Positions 1 to 7,629 of a stretch of 21,483 nt of DNA are shown here, in pieces. The notes under the pieces were generated by a model, which was not told where the DNA came from, ran no database searches, and saw only the letters and a program-made list of their open reading frames with translations. Source of the DNA: a virus; the IMG/VR virus record IMGVR_UViG_3300049827_000312, positions 1 through 21,483 of that record; one strand, written 5' to 3'. A program made the translations under genes and the position numbers. How positions within the stretch are numbered: the first letter of the stretch is position 1; each line of letters starts with the position of its first letter.

Positions 1-2697
1 GATTCAGGTACGAGCAAATGGATTAACGTCTCAATCGGTGGTTCGGGTGGCATTCAGCCGTACGATGCAGGTTTAGCAGCATTAGCAGCAGCAGGTACAG
101 GCGTCGTTGTTATGGACGGCGATAATGCATATTTCCGCACACTGACAGCATCTACCGCAGCAGCTCTGCAAGGTGTTGCAATCGCTAACGGTTCTGGCGT
201 TGCTGGCAACCCAACAATCGGCCTTGATATTCACGGTCTGTCGGCAATCTCTTCTGTCGGTTCTACAAATGAACTCGTGCTGTGGGATGGTACAAACAAC
301 GTTCGTGCATCAGTTGCACAGTTGACAGATGGTATTATCGCTGACGGTATCGCATTTGATGACTTAACAGACGTCACGCTGGCCACACTTGCTTCGGGCA
401 ACATCCTGTATTACAACGGTTCTGCATGGGTGAACTCTGCTCCTGGTTCTACATCTGGTGTTCAAGCATGGAACACAGGTCTGCAAGATATTGCTGATGT
501 TGGCGCAACAACTGCTGGTGACCAGTTCTATTACAGCACCTCTGCAGGAACACTGGCACTCGGAACAGTAACAACTTATGGTCGTTCATTGATTGACGAC
601 GTTGATGCTGCAGCAGCACGTACAACACTTGGTGTTGTTATCGGTACAAACGTCCAGGCATGGGACGCTGACCTTGACACACTGGCAGGTTTCAATGCAG
701 GATGGGCAGATAGCACGTTCCTCGTTGGTACAGGCGGTGCAGAAGGTGCACGTTTCCAACTGGAAGATGGTGCAACAGCGCGCACATCGATGGGCCTTGG
801 CGATATCGCAACGATGGACCAAGACAACTTCATCAAGACAAACGGAACATCAACAATCACTGCTGACATTCCATTCACCAACAAGAAGCTGACGAGCGTT
901 GCAAATCCAACAGATGCACAAGACGCTGCAACAAAGAGCTATGTTGACGGCTTGGTTGCTGGTCTAGTTTGGTTGGCACCAATTGACACACCAAACCTGT
1001 TGGGTGATAACGTCACTGACCTGACAACAATCACAACACCAACAGAAGGTGATGCATATATTCTTCCATCTGACACCACACACTCTGGTGCAGCAGGTTG
1101 GTTAGTTGAATATCAGCCAACAGCTCCTCGTAATGGTGTTACAGTAGTCCCAGGTGCAGCAGGTTGGTACAAGGTGTTTGATGTCGCCGCAGAAGTTAAC
1201 GGTGGTCACGCTGGTGACAAGGTCCGCTTCGGTATCGGTATGGAAGCTCCTGTTGCTGCAACACCAGTCGGTACAGCTCTTGCTAATAAGCAAGGTCAGA
1301 TCATCCAGGTTGTGAAAGGTGCAGGAACATTTACAATCGGTTCTTCGACAACTGGTGCATTAGACGGCGCGACAAACAAGACAATCACATACACAACCCC
1401 GCTAGGTGGCCAAGCTACTCTGTCCCACATTGCTACTTCTTACCACTATGGTAACCAGCTGACATTTAGTGGCACATACAACCAAGCAACAAACGGTACT
1501 GATGGAGACAACTACTGGATTCATTTCGGTGGCACAACAGCAGTTCAAGCAGGTGTCGGTCTGTACTATAGCGGTAACATCCTGAACGTCGGTCTTGGTG
1601 CTGGTATCCATGAGTTGCCAGGTGACGAGGTTGGTGTTGATCTTTATGACACAGCGACCGGTGCTATCATTCTGACAACAGATGGTTCTGCACGGTCAAC
1701 AGCAACTGGTGCGAAGGTTCACCTGAAACTGCACAACAGTCAGTTGAACCAAGACGCAAACGGTCTGTTCATCGTCAACAGCGGCGTTACAGAAACACAA
1801 CTGGCAACATCCGTCGCAGGCGCAGGTCTGTCCGGTGGTGGTGGTGCAGCTCTGGCAGTCAACGTTGACAACAGCTCCATTGAAATCGTTTCTGATACAC
1901 TTCAAGTCAAGGCTGATGGTATCACAAATGCAATGCTGTTGAATGACACAATCGGCTTTGCTGGTGATTCAGGTTCTGGTTCAGTTGCACTCGGATCAAG
2001 CTTCTCTATTCTGACAGGACAGGGTCTAACATCTGTTGGAGCTAGCGGTAGCGTCACGATCAGTGGTGATAATGCAGACTATACTGCAAAGGGTGTTGCA
2101 TCGTTTGATTCTAACCACTTCACAGTAACAACTGGTGCAGTTAGTCTGAAGAACACATCAATCGCTCTGTCTGCTGAGTCTGGCACAGGTTCATTCAGCT
2201 TGTTGTCAACTGGTGCGTTCTCGATTGGTGCAGGAACAGGTATCGACACAAGCGTGACGGGCAACGCATTTACAGTTGCTCTGAATGCGAATATCGCTGA
2301 TCTGAACGATGTCAATGACAGTGGCCGTACAAACGGTGATCTGTTGACTTGGAACGGTTCTGACTGGGTTCCTGTTACACGCGCAACAATGGCTGGTTCA
2401 GTGACACTTGATGCACTGTCCGATGTTGCAGTATCGCACGTTGATGGAAACATCCTGGTGAGCAACGGTACCAACTGGGTCAACCAGAAGGCATACCATC
2501 TGTACACATCCAGTGGTGCAAACACATCACACACAGTGACACACAGTATCGGTCAGAAGTACTGCAATGTCACGGTCGTTGATTCCGCCGACGAGGTAAT
2601 CATTCCTCAGGCAATCACGTTCGTTGATGCAAACAGTCTGACAGTAACGTTCAACACAGCAATTGAGTGTAAAGTTATTGTGATGGGTATTGCGTAA
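1..2697 (+). CDS. Long tail fibre protein, C-terminal part (5' end outside window)
   Basis: The frame is open from base 1 and gives about 898 residues before the stop, so the true start lies upstream. The product is rich in Gly, Ala, Ser and Thr and has no Cys-rich or enzymatic motif, typical of a trimeric beta-rich phage fibre. Near the left edge it has text common in prophage and T4-like fibres (YDAGLAALAAAGTG, then RTLT and NGSGVAGNPT). Around 892-950 is the familiar fibre motif NPTDAQDAATKSYVDG. Four copies of a short motif of the form DLxDV...GN(I/L)L..NGxxWV lie near 238-312, 355-447, 2293-2376 and 2407-2487. The last 67 residues (from 2494) form a W/HTVTHSIG module shared with the next three genes. 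It is followed by a strong terminator. It probably contacts the host receptor. The exact T4 counterpart (gp34, gp36, gp37 or other) cannot be decided. Confidence 0.85.
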   Translation, partial: DSGTSKWINVSIGGSGGIQPYDAGLAALAAAGTGVVVMDGDNAYFRTLTASTAAALQGVAIANGSGVAGNPTIGLDIHGLSAISSVGSTNELVLWDGTNNVRASVAQLTDGIIADGIAFDDLTDVTLATLASGNILYYNGSAWVNSAPGSTSGVQAWNTGLQDIADVGATTAGDQFYYSTSAGTLALGTVTTYGRSLIDDVDAAAARTTLGVVIGTNVQAWDADLDTLAGFNAGWADSTFLVGTGGAEGARFQLEDGATARTSMGLGDIATMDQDNFIKTNGTSTITADIPFTNKKLTSVANPTDAQDAATKSYVDGLVAGLVWLAPIDTPNLLGDNVTDLTTITTPTEGDAYILPSDTTHSGAAGWLVEYQPTAPRNGVTVVPGAAGWYKVFDVAAEVNGGHAGDKVRFGIGMEAPVAATPVGTALANKQGQIIQVVKGAGTFTIGSSTTGALDGATNKTITYTTPLGGQATLSHIATSYHYGNQLTFSGTYNQATNGTDGDNYWIHFGGTTAVQAGVGLYYSGNILNVGLGAGIHELPGDEVGVDLYDTATGAIILTTDGSARSTATGAKVHLKLHNSQLNQDANGLFIVNSGVTETQLATSVAGAGLSGGGGAALAVNVDNSSIEIVSDTLQVKADGITNAMLLNDTIGFAGDSGSGSVALGSSFSILTGQGLTSVGASGSVTISGDNADYTAKGVASFDSNHFTVTTGAVSLKNTSIALSAESGTGSFSLLSTGAFSIGAGTGIDTSVTGNAFTVALNANIADLNDVNDSGRTNGDLLTWNGSDWVPVTRATMAGSVTLDALSDVAVSHVDGNILVSNGTNWVNQKAYHLYTSSGANTSHTVTHSIGQKYCNVTVVDSADEVIIPQAITFVDANSLTVTFNTAIECKVIVMGIA
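2494..2694 (+). repeat. Adhesin module copy 1 (C-terminus of long fibre)
   Basis: These 67 codons encode YHLYTSSG..HTVTHSIG..CNVTVVDSADEVIIP...SLTVTF..A.ECKVIVMG. The layout (aromatic start, x-V-x-H-x-[LI]-G, a V-x-V strand, an IP turn, a final T-V-T-F and IVM strand) is the same as in the five other copies in the window. The Trp seen in the other copies is replaced by His here. This looks like a small all-beta domain at the fibre tip. Confidence 0.6.
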
Positions 2698-2715
2698 TTG
2701 TAGCGAAATAAGATC

Positions 2716-2738
2716 GGGGGAGCGTACGCTCCCCCTTT
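2716..2738 (+). terminator. Rho-independent terminator after long fibre gene
   Basis: A perfect 20-nt palindrome (2716-2735, five G's to five C's around a central AGCGTACGCT) is followed by TTT. It lies 18 nt after the fibre stop codon and ends or attenuates the fibre transcript before the adhesin cassette. Confidence 0.8.
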
Positions 2739-2771
2739 CGTATACAGGATGACTATAGAGGAGAACGAATT

Positions 2772-3383
2772 GTGAAAAGCTACGGCAATCTCAATTTTCA
2801 AAACAACTTTGCTCAAGAAGTAAGATTTGATGTTGAGCAGGAATTCCCAACGGACACAAATAGGATGGTTGGACGGATTATCTTCAAAGATAAGCGTCTT
2901 TACATTTGTGTTGAAATTGCAAGTGGATTACCGGTGTGGGTGCCACTGACAAACGAAATGGATACGTACGTGCACACACAAGTGTCCGGATCAACGACAT
3001 GGAACGTCACACACAATCTGAAAACAAACAACCCACTCGTGCAGGTGTATGAAGCTGGCACTAACGTGATGATGATCCCTGATGAAGTGTTGATTCTCAG
3101 TCGGGACGAACTTCGTATTTCGTTTGGTGATGCTGTGTCGGGACGAGCAATTATCATGTTTGGTGACATCACAGGTGGACAAAAGACGTCATATGCGTAT
3201 GAATATTTTGTAACAACCCCATCGAATACGTGGGTTATTACTCACGGTCTTGGATATGAACCAATCGTTCGTGTGTTTGTTGATGGACAAGAAGTGCAAC
3301 CGTACTCAATCGTACACGACTCAATGTCACAAACAACGATTTCGTTTACGAGCCCACAAGTTGGAGTAGCAAGATTCATCTAA
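2772..3383 (+). CDS. Short tail adhesin protein with two WxVxHxL modules
   Basis: The 203-aa protein starts at GTG 2772, preceded by GAGGAG at 2758-2763. Residues 1-65 (NLNFQNNFAQEVRF...VGRIIFKDKRLYIC) resemble an attachment segment seen in T4-like environmental phage fibres. Residues 66-131 and 143-203 are two copies of the module found at the end of the preceding fibre: TTWNVTHNLKTNNPLVQVY and NTWVITHGLGYEPIVRVFV. No enzymatic motif is visible. The stop is followed by AAGGAGG and the next gene 12 nt on, so these genes are probably cotranscribed. The likely role is a minor fibre or adhesin. The family assignment is inference from composition, neighbours and the shared module. Confidence 0.7.
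   Translation: MKSYGNLNFQNNFAQEVRFDVEQEFPTDTNRMVGRIIFKDKRLYICVEIASGLPVWVPLTNEMDTYVHTQVSGSTTWNVTHNLKTNNPLVQVYEAGTNVMMIPDEVLILSRDELRISFGDAVSGRAIIMFGDITGGQKTSYAYEYFVTTPSNTWVITHGLGYEPIVRVFVDGQEVQPYSIVHDSMSQTTISFTSPQVGVARFI
2967..3164 (+). repeat. Adhesin module copy 2
   Basis: Residues 66-131 of the 203-aa protein: YVHTQ...TTWNVTHNL...PLVQVYEAG...MIPDEV...ELRISF...SGRAIIMFG. This is the most complete match to the common pattern, including the YxHxQ start also seen in copies 4 and 6. Confidence 0.65.
3198..3380 (+). repeat. Adhesin module copy 3
   Basis: Residues 143-203 of the same protein: YEYFVTTPSNTWVITHGLG, PIVRVFVDG, then TTISFTSP and VARFI. It is directly in tandem with copy 2 and diverged from it in sequence, so the duplication is old. 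Confidence 0.65.
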
Positions 3384-3395
3384 GGAGGCACTATT

Positions 3396-3635
3396 ATGGC
3401 AGAAGAAGTAAGGTTTAGTGCAATCCAAGGGACGTATACACACATCCAAACAACTCCAGCGACAGTGTGGGAAATAGCACATCTGCTCGGTACATTGTAT
3501 CCGATCGTTGATGTGTGGGTTGACGATAATGGCACAGAACGGAGAATTCTTCCTGAGAGGGTGCGTGCTATAAATGCTGCAACTGTGGAGATTACATTCT
3601 CCACAGCGACTGCAGGTCGTGCGACAATAATTTGA
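3396..3635 (+). CDS. Stand-alone single-module adhesin protein (79 aa)
   Basis: The start is ATG 3396, with AAGGAGG at 3382-3388 overlapping the previous stop. After 13 residues (MAEEVRFSAIQGT, which echoes EVRF in the preceding protein) the whole chain is one module: YTHIQTTPATVWEIAHLLG, PIVDVWVDDNG, ILPERV, TVEITFSTATAGRATII. A protein this small carrying essentially only the shared domain suggests it assembles on, or can be swapped with, the neighbouring fibre proteins. Its spacing and strong RBS support real expression. The function is inferred only. Confidence 0.7.
   Translation: MAEEVRFSAIQGTYTHIQTTPATVWEIAHLLGTLYPIVDVWVDDNGTERRILPERVRAINAATVEITFSTATAGRATII
3435..3632 (+). repeat. Adhesin module copy 4
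   Basis: Residues 14-79 of the 79-aa protein: YTHIQTTPATVWEIAHLLG, PIVDVWVDDNG, ILPERV, TVEITF, AGRATII. The gene holds nothing else besides 13 leading residues. Confidence 0.7.
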
Positions 3636-3647
3636 CGGAGAAACATT

Positions 3648-5417
3648 GTGCTAAGTTATAGACAATCATTTACAAACTCTTCGACGTGGACTGTAATACA
3701 CGATCTCGACACAACAACTCCGATTGTTGATGCATGGGTCGTGTATGGAGGTAACACAGAGAAAATATTGGCTTTAGATTATCGTATCGTCAATTCGAAT
3801 ACGATTTTGATCGTATTTTCTTCGAATCAGACTGGTGCTGTTCGTGTTGCCGCTCCATCAGAAAGCACAGCGCAAGCAACATATCCACCTGGGTATACCG
3901 GCGATGGAATATATCCGCCGATTGAGCATTTTACACCACCGCCTAATTTGGCTCCAACCGCAACAATAGACACGCCAGCAACTTCGCCAGTGACAATCGC
4001 TGAGGGACAGTTTGTATCCTTTACAGGAACAGGAAGCGATCCTGAGCTGCAGCCACTAACGTATTTGTGGGATTTTGATGGTGGTGCGACGAATACAACG
4101 GAACAAGACCCTGGAAACGTGATGTTTGATACTGCAGGGACTTATGCTGTCGTGTTTAATGTGAGTGATGGAACGAATACCACAACAGATACAAGAACGA
4201 TTGTCGTTGTTGCTCGTTGGCAAACACAGTCAAAGTTATTAGCTAGTGATGCAGCAGCAAACGACACTTTTGGCAATTCTGTGGCAATGAGTAGTGACGG
4301 GAATACATTGGCTGTTGGTTCGAGTGGTGACGACACTGCCGCCGGCTCAAATACTGGTTCTGTCTATATCTTCACTCGTAGCGGTTCTACATGGAGCGAG
4401 CAGGCAAAATTGGTAGCAAGTGATGCAGCAGCGGGTGATACGTTATCGAAGGTGGCAATAAGCAGTGACGGGAATACGGTTGCTGCTGGTGCAAGCGGCG
4501 ACGACGACAGTGTTGCCGGGTCAAACACCGGTTCTGTGTACATCTTCACACGTAGTGGTTCTACATGGAGTCAACAGGCAAAATTGGTGGCAAGTGATAT
4601 GGCAGCAAGTGACCAGTTAGGCATAAGTGTAACTATTAGTAGTGATGGGAATACGGTTGCTGCAGGTGCCCACACTGATGATAATAGTGGTGGGTTGAAC
4701 GCTGGTTCTGTCTATATCTTCACTCGTAGTGGTTCTACATGGAGTCAGCAGACGCGATTGCAAGCAAGCGATGCAGCAGCAAATGACAATTTTGGTAATC
4801 CTGTGGCAATAAGTAGTGACGGGAACACGTTGGTTATTGGTGCAGCTTTTGGCGACACAACCGTTGCAGATACTGGTGCCGCCTACGTATTCACTCGTAG
4901 TGGTTCTACATGGAGTCAGCAGGCAAAATTGGTAGCAAGTGATGCAGCAGCAAGTGATCTTTTTGGCACAAGTGTAACTATTAGTAGTGACGGGAACACG
5001 GTTGCTGTTGGTGCTACCAGCGATGATACAGCCGCTGGTGCAGATACTGGTTCCGCCTACGTATTCACTCGTAGTGGTTCTACATGGAGTCAGCAGGCAA
5101 AATTGGTAGCAAGTGATGCAGTAACATTTGATGCATTTGGAGTGGCGGTGGCGCTAAGTGGTGATGGGAATGTATTGGCCGTTGGTGCTCAAGCAGACGA
5201 TACGGCTGGTTCAAATGTGGGGGCTGTGTATATGTACACACGCAACGGTTCCACCTGGACACCACGTTCTCAGTTGTTTGCGAGCGATCCGGGTTTCCTT
5301 GACTTCTTCGGTTGTTCAGTTTCGTTGAGCAATGGTGGAGATTGGTTGGTGGTGGGCGCTAGAGGTGACGATAATGCAGCTGGCGGAGATGTTGGTGCTG
5401 CCTATGTGTTCTCATAA
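3648..5417 (+). CDS. Adhesin: shared module + PKD domain + seven FG-GAP-like propeller repeats
   Basis: The 589-aa protein starts at GTG 3648 after CGGAG. Residues 3-67 are the shared module (SSTWTVIHDLDTTTPIVDAW). Residues 80-100 are a Pro-rich linker. Residues 101-189 are a PKD-like Ig fold (GSDPELQPLTYLWDFDGG, DTAGTYAVVFNVSDG). Residues 191-589 hold seven repeats of about 57 aa: [A/S]KLxASDxAAxDxFGxSVxISSDGNTxAVGAxxDDTxxxxxTGSxYxFTRSGSTW. The Asp-rich turns (DDT, SDGN) may bind Ca2+. The domain opens with an STWSQQ-like strand (WQTQS) and ends right after YVFS, as expected for ring closure of a seven-bladed propeller. PKD and FG-GAP domains commonly mediate protein or carbohydrate binding, so a receptor-binding role is likely. 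A strong terminator follows. Confidence 0.8.
   Translation: MLSYRQSFTNSSTWTVIHDLDTTTPIVDAWVVYGGNTEKILALDYRIVNSNTILIVFSSNQTGAVRVAAPSESTAQATYPPGYTGDGIYPPIEHFTPPPNLAPTATIDTPATSPVTIAEGQFVSFTGTGSDPELQPLTYLWDFDGGATNTTEQDPGNVMFDTAGTYAVVFNVSDGTNTTTDTRTIVVVARWQTQSKLLASDAAANDTFGNSVAMSSDGNTLAVGSSGDDTAAGSNTGSVYIFTRSGSTWSEQAKLVASDAAAGDTLSKVAISSDGNTVAAGASGDDDSVAGSNTGSVYIFTRSGSTWSQQAKLVASDMAASDQLGISVTISSDGNTVAAGAHTDDNSGGLNAGSVYIFTRSGSTWSQQTRLQASDAAANDNFGNPVAISSDGNTLVIGAAFGDTTVADTGAAYVFTRSGSTWSQQAKLVASDAAASDLFGTSVTISSDGNTVAVGATSDDTAAGADTGSAYVFTRSGSTWSQQAKLVASDAVTFDAFGVAVALSGDGNVLAVGAQADDTAGSNVGAVYMYTRNGSTWTPRSQLFASDPGFLDFFGCSVSLSNGGDWLVVGARGDDNAAGGDVGAAYVFS
3654..3848 (+). repeat. Adhesin module copy 5
   Basis: Residues 3-67 of the 589-aa adhesin: SYRQSFTNSSTWTVIHDL, TPIVDAWVVYGG, TILIVFSSNQTGAVRVA. 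It forms the N-terminal domain, before the PKD and propeller domains. Confidence 0.65.
4218..5414 (+). repeat. Seven tandem ~171-bp FG-GAP-like coding repeats
   Basis: There are seven in-frame repeats of about 168-180 bp. Blades 2-6 share long nearly identical DNA stretches, for example CACTCGTAGTGGTTCTACAT at the end of several blades, while the first and last blades are more diverged. Blade 2 is one codon short and lacks the FG pair (DTLSKVAIS instead of D.FG.SVxIS). The near-identity of the central copies suggests recent duplication or gene conversion. Confidence 0.85.
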
Positions 5418-5448
5418 TACAAGATAAAATTAAAAACTATACCTCAAT

Positions 5449-5474
5449 AAAGCCTCTTCGGAGGCTTTATTTTT
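5449..5474 (+). terminator. Rho-independent terminator after adhesin gene
   Basis: The stem AAAGCCTC/GAGGCTTT closes on a TTCG tetraloop and is followed by A then TTTTT. This is a textbook intrinsic terminator 31 nt after the adhesin stop. Confidence 0.9.
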
Positions 5475-5492
5475 CTGTGCGTGCGCATCGGT

Positions 5493-5500
5493 CATAAATA
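5493..5500 (+). promoter_or_regulatory. T4-type late promoter (CATAAATA)
   Basis: CATAAATA differs by one base from the T4 late consensus TATAAATA. It lies between a terminator and the ATG at 5534, with 33 nt before the start. The same octamer occurs before two leftward genes in this window. Confidence 0.7.
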
Positions 5501-5533
5501 CAATATCAACGTGTGGAAATATAGGAGAACACA

Positions 5534-6760
5534 ATGAATAAAGATGGATTAGGAGTCAGCGTAAGAGGACATTTGCGAGCAGTTGATGATCTTGGAAATG
5601 TGCTACTTGACAAGGATAATGCTGTACATCCACAAAATATGGCTCGTGTGATTGCTCGCGCATTATCAAACGAAAGCAATTATTTTGTTCATAGGATTGC
5701 GTTTGGAAATGGTGGTACAGTTGTTGATGCAGCACACACAATCACTTACAACACCCCGAACGACGGACAAGGTGGAGATTCAGCAAACACGTGGCGTTCC
5801 CGTTTATACAACGAAACGTACAGTGAAATCATCAACGAAGGGAACGTTTCTGTAAATGCGTTGCTTGGAACCGATCCAGGCAGTGCAAGTTCAGGCAACG
5901 AACGTCCAGGCGGCGGAGCAAATCCAGCAGGCGATCCTGCATCAATTCCACACGTATCTGGTCCAGGCGTCCGTTCTAATGAATTGGGCCTGACATCGGA
6001 AATTGTTATCACTGCTGTTCTGAATCCAGGCGAGCCGATGGGACAGTTAGGAACAGATCAAGGAACAGCCAACCCAGCAGATCCGCTTGCACAAACAGAA
6101 AGTTCTTTCTGGTTTGATGAAATTGGGTTATTCACGTCTGGTGCGCCTCTGATTGCAACAAGTGGATATCAGTATATTGACGTCGGCAATCGTGTTTCGA
6201 CCGATCCGACTGGTTTATTGCCGAATACAGCATATTCATTCAGTATTGCTGTTGATGGTGGATCAGCTGTTAGCGTTAGTTTCACGACCCCTGCCGGTGG
6301 CACAGGTGCAAACGGTGAAATCACATATGGCGACCTGTGTGAAGCAATTAACACCGGGGATACTGGCTGGAATCCACTATGGAATGGCGTTTCTCCGTTG
6401 CCTGTTGTTGCAACAGTTCCGACAAAAATCTCAATAACGGATTATTCGGGTGCATATTCGACGATTGCGAACGCACAGACATATGGATATCTGATGTTCG
6501 AGTCGCCAACAACCGGTGCATTGAGTGCAGTTGATGCAAGCGGTGCAATGTTCGCTGCATTAAACCCACCAACCGGTGGTGTGATCTTGACTGCTGTTGC
6601 TGGAAAATCTGCTGGTGTGCAAAATATGCCAACAGATCCAACAACAGAAGGTGAGCGTATGCTGACACACGTGATTTTTGCACCAGTGTTAAAGAGTGCA
6701 AACAGAACTTTGACGATCACTTACACGATCACAGTTTCAGTGGCAAGAACAGTGTATTAA
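5534..6760 (+). CDS. Conserved T4-like virion structural protein (408 aa)
   Basis: The start is ATG 5534 with AGGAG 8 nt upstream and a late promoter before it. The N-terminus (GVSVRGHLRAVDDLGNVLLD, then NMARVIARAL) and the AFGNGGTVVDA.HTITY segment match my memory of a conserved structural protein of T4-like marine phages. So do the late segments FWFDEIGLF near residue 195 and MLTHVIFAPVLKSANRTLTI near the C-terminus. Residues about 220-345 look like an added beta-rich domain (SIAVDGGSAVSVSFTTPAGG...YGDLCEAINTG) between the two conserved parts. It is transcribed alone and ends at the two-way terminator. It is probably a tail or baseplate-associated protein. The exact position in the virion is unknown. 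Confidence 0.7.
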   Translation: MNKDGLGVSVRGHLRAVDDLGNVLLDKDNAVHPQNMARVIARALSNESNYFVHRIAFGNGGTVVDAAHTITYNTPNDGQGGDSANTWRSRLYNETYSEIINEGNVSVNALLGTDPGSASSGNERPGGGANPAGDPASIPHVSGPGVRSNELGLTSEIVITAVLNPGEPMGQLGTDQGTANPADPLAQTESSFWFDEIGLFTSGAPLIATSGYQYIDVGNRVSTDPTGLLPNTAYSFSIAVDGGSAVSVSFTTPAGGTGANGEITYGDLCEAINTGDTGWNPLWNGVSPLPVVATVPTKISITDYSGAYSTIANAQTYGYLMFESPTTGALSAVDASGAMFAALNPPTGGVILTAVAGKSAGVQNMPTDPTTEGERMLTHVIFAPVLKSANRTLTITYTITVSVARTVY

Positions 6761-6784
6761 CATCTGTTGTGTCGTAGTAAAAAG

Positions 6785-6813
6785 AAAGGGTCGCGAAAGC
6801 GACCCTTTTATTT
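6785..6813. terminator. Bidirectional terminator between convergent genes
   Basis: The stem AAAGGGTCGC/GCGACCCTTT (6785-6794 and 6799-6808) has a GAAA loop. Rightwards it is followed by TATTT. Leftwards the hairpin is followed by CTTTTTAC. It lies between convergent stop codons at 6760 and 6835 and can serve both. A second inverted repeat, TAACAAATA/TATTTGTTA (6819-6837), overlaps the leftward stop codon. Confidence 0.85.
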
Positions 6814-6834
6814 GGAGTTAACAAATACTATTTG

Positions 6835-7278
6835 TTATCGCTTGCGAGAAGGAGCACGTTGTTGAGTTTGCACTTCTTCTGTCACATCAGCAAATGGTGA
6901 TTCGGTGGAAGAAACCGCTTCATTCACTCGCTTTTTTGTTTGCACAACACCAGCACCAATGCGTCCGAGTTGTGGGTTGATGATTTTTCCGTTTGGTGTG
7001 ATTACTTTGACCAACTGGTGGAAATATTCCAATGCGTTTGCACCGTTTCCGAGCACTTTGTTTGCCATCAAGTCCCATAGTTCGAAGTTTGTTGCATTCC
7101 TATCGGAGATAATCTGCAGAACACGCTGACGATCAATCGTGTCAAGCTTAGCGACTTCGAAAAAGAAAATGTTGCCGGTTTGATCTTTCTTCATAATAGC
7201 ACACTCAACAAGTGTGCCATCATTGCCAAGATCGATCCACTCAATGTGTGGATATTGTGATTGTACTGTTTGGACCAT
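6835..7278 (-). CDS. Conserved T4-like phage protein, probably tail/baseplate associated (147 aa)
   Basis: The start at 7278 is preceded by AAGGAG in the leader. The chain WIDLGNDGTLVE, FFEVAKLDTIDRQRVLQII, LWDLMANKVLGNGANALEYF, HQLVKVITPNGKIINPQLGRIGA resembles a protein I have seen conserved among T4-like marine phages without an established function. The last 35 residues are polar and probably disordered, ending in a basic RKR. It follows the PAAR gene and has a weak late-promoter-like box in the 62-nt gap before it, so a late virion or assembly role is likely. No catalytic motif is visible. Confidence 0.7.
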   Translation of the reverse strand: MVQTVQSQYPHIEWIDLGNDGTLVECAIMKKDQTGNIFFFEVAKLDTIDRQRVLQIISDRNATNFELWDLMANKVLGNGANALEYFHQLVKVITPNGKIINPQLGRIGAGVVQTKKRVNEAVSSTESPFADVTEEVQTQQRAPSRKR

Positions 7279-7305
7279 TTTGTATTCTCCTTGTTAAGAT
7301 GAGAA

Positions 7306-7313
7306 TATTTACA
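7306..7313 (-). promoter_or_regulatory. Possible late promoter (TGTAAATA)
   Basis: TGTAAATA on the minus strand is one mismatch from TATAAATA and lies 27 nt before the ATG at 7278, in the only sizeable gap of the three-gene late cluster. It is weaker evidence than the [T/C]ATAAATA boxes. Confidence 0.35.
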
Positions 7314-7340
7314 TTGTATTTTTTAGGGGGGACCAATTGT

Positions 7341-7628
7341 TTATCCGTTGATAAACACGTCCGGTGATCCTGATGCAGCACTGCCACCGTGGCAAGGTCT
7401 TCCACAACAATGTCCTGGGTGTGGATCATTTACTCTTGCTGCTGGGATATTGTTAATGAATACGTTTGGAGATCCTTGGACGATTGGAACAGGCGGAAAA
7501 CAGTGTCCGGCAGTGACATCAACGTATGCTCTTGTTGCTTTCAGGTTATTGGTGAATACATCATCGCTGCCGTTAGCCATAACGTCACCACAAGTCATTG
7601 GATCAGAAAGTCTGTATGCTGCTGGCAT
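7341..7628 (-). CDS. PAAR-motif spike tip protein
   Basis: The 95-aa protein is close in length to T4 gp5.4 (97 aa). It begins MPAAYRLSDPMTCGD and has repeated G-[SN]-[DP]-x-V-F-[IT]-N-[NG] hairpins: GSDDVFTNN, GSPNVFINNIPAARVNDPHPGHC, GSPDVFING. The His/Cys-rich segment DPHPGHCCGRPCHGG is the usual site of the metal ion that holds the sharp tip together. PAAR proteins cap the central baseplate spike and help pierce the outer membrane. It starts 1 nt after the stop of the upstream coiled-coil gene, so translation is probably coupled. That neighbour may be a baseplate partner. Confidence 0.9.
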   Translation of the reverse strand: MPAAYRLSDPMTCGDVMANGSDDVFTNNLKATRAYVDVTAGHCFPPVPIVQGSPNVFINNIPAARVNDPHPGHCCGRPCHGGSAASGSPDVFING

Positions 7629-7629
7629 A

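Noticed and set aside
2739-2771. Possible promoter (TATACAGG) before the 203-aa adhesin
   Set aside because: It does not match the late box or a sigma70 pair well. The gene may be served by read-through of the terminator or a promoter I cannot recognise.
4218-5414. Regular repeats that could suggest a CRISPR array or non-coding satellite
   Set aside because: The repeat length is about 171 bp, in frame, with protein-level FG-GAP-like conservation. It is a coding propeller, not an array.
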